From Bacteroidota bacterium (GTDB taxonomy: Bacteria > Bacteroidota > Bacteroidia > Cytophagales > Cyclobacteriaceae), in NCBI GenBank assembly GCA_016866235.1, contig VGMW01000006.1:62001-126000 (forward strand): a stretch of 64,000 bases of DNA. Direction: 5' to 3'. The notes beneath the pieces were generated by a model, which saw only the letters and a list, made by a program, of their open reading frames with translations, ran no database searches and was not told where the DNA came from. The position numbers and the translations under genes are program-made. Below, one piece after another: positions 63,524-64,000 of the stretch. Within the stretch, counting starts at the first letter, position 1. Every line of letters begins with the position of its first letter.

Positions 63524-64000
63524 TTAGACAATGGTGATGTCTACGCCGCTAAGTTTTTTGAAACTCCGAACAGTTTCATCCACCGGCTTAATCTGGAATT
63601 TTCTGGAGAGCAATTCCACCTGGACATTTTCACCAGTGTCTATCAGTCTTACGTAAAGCGGGGTTTTGCCTTCATGCTCCTGACAAAGTTTTTCAATGCT
63701 GCTGACCAGATTGCTGTTCAGGGCTTCCGGACTGATGGTCAGTTGCATGCCCTTGGTCCGCTTCATCCCCAATTCATTCAACAACTCCATGGACTTTATT
63801 TTGACTTCCATGTTCTGGTCACCCCAGGTTTTTCGGATGGCGGTACCTTCTACAAACAAATGGTAACCGACTGTCAGGAAGGATTTGAATTTCATGAAGT
63901 CCTCGCTCCAGAAGGTAAACTCAAACTTTCCGGAGTAATCTTCCAGAACAGCTTTACAAAAAGGTTTTCCGGTTTTGGTCATCCGGCTTTCAACCGAGGA
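63524..64000 (-). CDS. dnaE: DNA polymerase III alpha subunit, C-terminal end (partial at right edge)
   Basis: The last ~158 residues of the replicative polymerase alpha subunit. The stop is at 63524 and the frame runs off the right edge; the residues before the first Met at 63982 (SSVESR) are in frame and coding, so that Met is not the start. The visible part begins inside the OB-fold domain (RMTKTGKPFCKAVLEDYSG, then FEFTFWSEDFMKFKSF) and continues into the C-terminal tau-binding region (as location, residues ~85-155). The motif RRxTKTGKPF is characteristic of DnaE OB folds, which bind single-stranded DNA. Confidence 0.9.
   Translation of the reverse strand, partial: SSVESRMTKTGKPFCKAVLEDYSGKFEFTFWSEDFMKFKSFLTVGYHLFVEGTAIRKTWGDQNMEVKIKSMELLNELGMKRTKGMQLTISPEALNSNLVSSIEKLCQEHEGKTPLYVRLIDTGENVQVELLSRKFQIKPVDETVRSFKKLSGVDITIV

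Overview
The window looks like a chromosomal segment of a Bacteroidota bacterium, most likely of the Cytophagales type. Evidence is the gene content (GSCFA, DUF2807 head-GIN, DUF1573 and DUF547 proteins, a LytS/LytTR two-component pair, GH29 fucosidase, Asp-box propeller protein, a short LeuA, a long LysS), weak Shine-Dalgarno sites, and intergenic boxes matching the Bacteroidota promoter form TTG-N18/20-TAnnTTTG. There are no phage genes, insertion sequences, rRNA genes or CRISPR arrays. It is dense housekeeping sequence with many 4-base ATGA overlaps and several tail-to-tail gene overlaps.

Layout. 1-13.8 kb: the 3' end of prfB coupled to an MFS transporter; galT with an unusual arabinokinase-like GHMP kinase; a DUF2807 surface protein; a GNAT enzyme; a TetA-like exporter, GSCFA protein and YyaL-like thioredoxin-domain protein; an ABC export/lipoprotein-type ATPase and permease; a mannose-6-phosphate isomerase-like cupin. 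13.8-20.5 kb: NDH-2 NADH dehydrogenase, the leucine operon leuCDBA, and a secreted TIM-barrel epimerase with a strong terminator. 20.7-24.3 kb: an SDR, a TspO/MBR-like membrane protein and a LytS/LytTR sensor-regulator pair with a good promoter.

24.4-30.0 kb is the most interesting region. It is a tight cluster with two photolyase/cryptochrome homologues (one related to the iron-sulfur type but lacking three of the four cluster cysteines; the other with the FAD-binding domain placed first), a flavin reductase-like protein, a DUF2256 zinc-ribbon-like microprotein, an SDR without the catalytic tyrosine, and an SDR-DUF2867 fusion. The first five genes are joined by four consecutive ATGA overlaps. 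It is divergent from the two-component system. I infer a light- or flavin-linked DNA repair or stress module.

30-41 kb: a secreted DUF547 protein, a 1029-residue Asp-box protein, two tRNA-Leu genes (GAG and CAG), a frameshifted Uma2 gene, a DUF2007 protein, a 5'-deoxyribonucleotidase, a secreted NUC1-type nuclease, a 372-base gap with three hairpins and a possible small RNA, PhoH, SAM hydroxide adenosyltransferase, a membrane protein and a DUF1573 protein. 41-52 kb: trpS, Sua5, an M42 peptidase, aroA and aroB flanking a small membrane protein, proline dehydrogenase, lysS, and a pfkA-deoC operon. 52-64 kb: PHP phosphatase, TetR, TauE/SafE, SDR, folA, fmt, an ion channel with an altered filter (GAG), fucosidase, aminopeptidase P, RidA, IscA-type protein, methylmalonyl-CoA epimerase, thiL, a conserved hypothetical protein, an AcpH-like hydrolase and the 3' end of dnaE.
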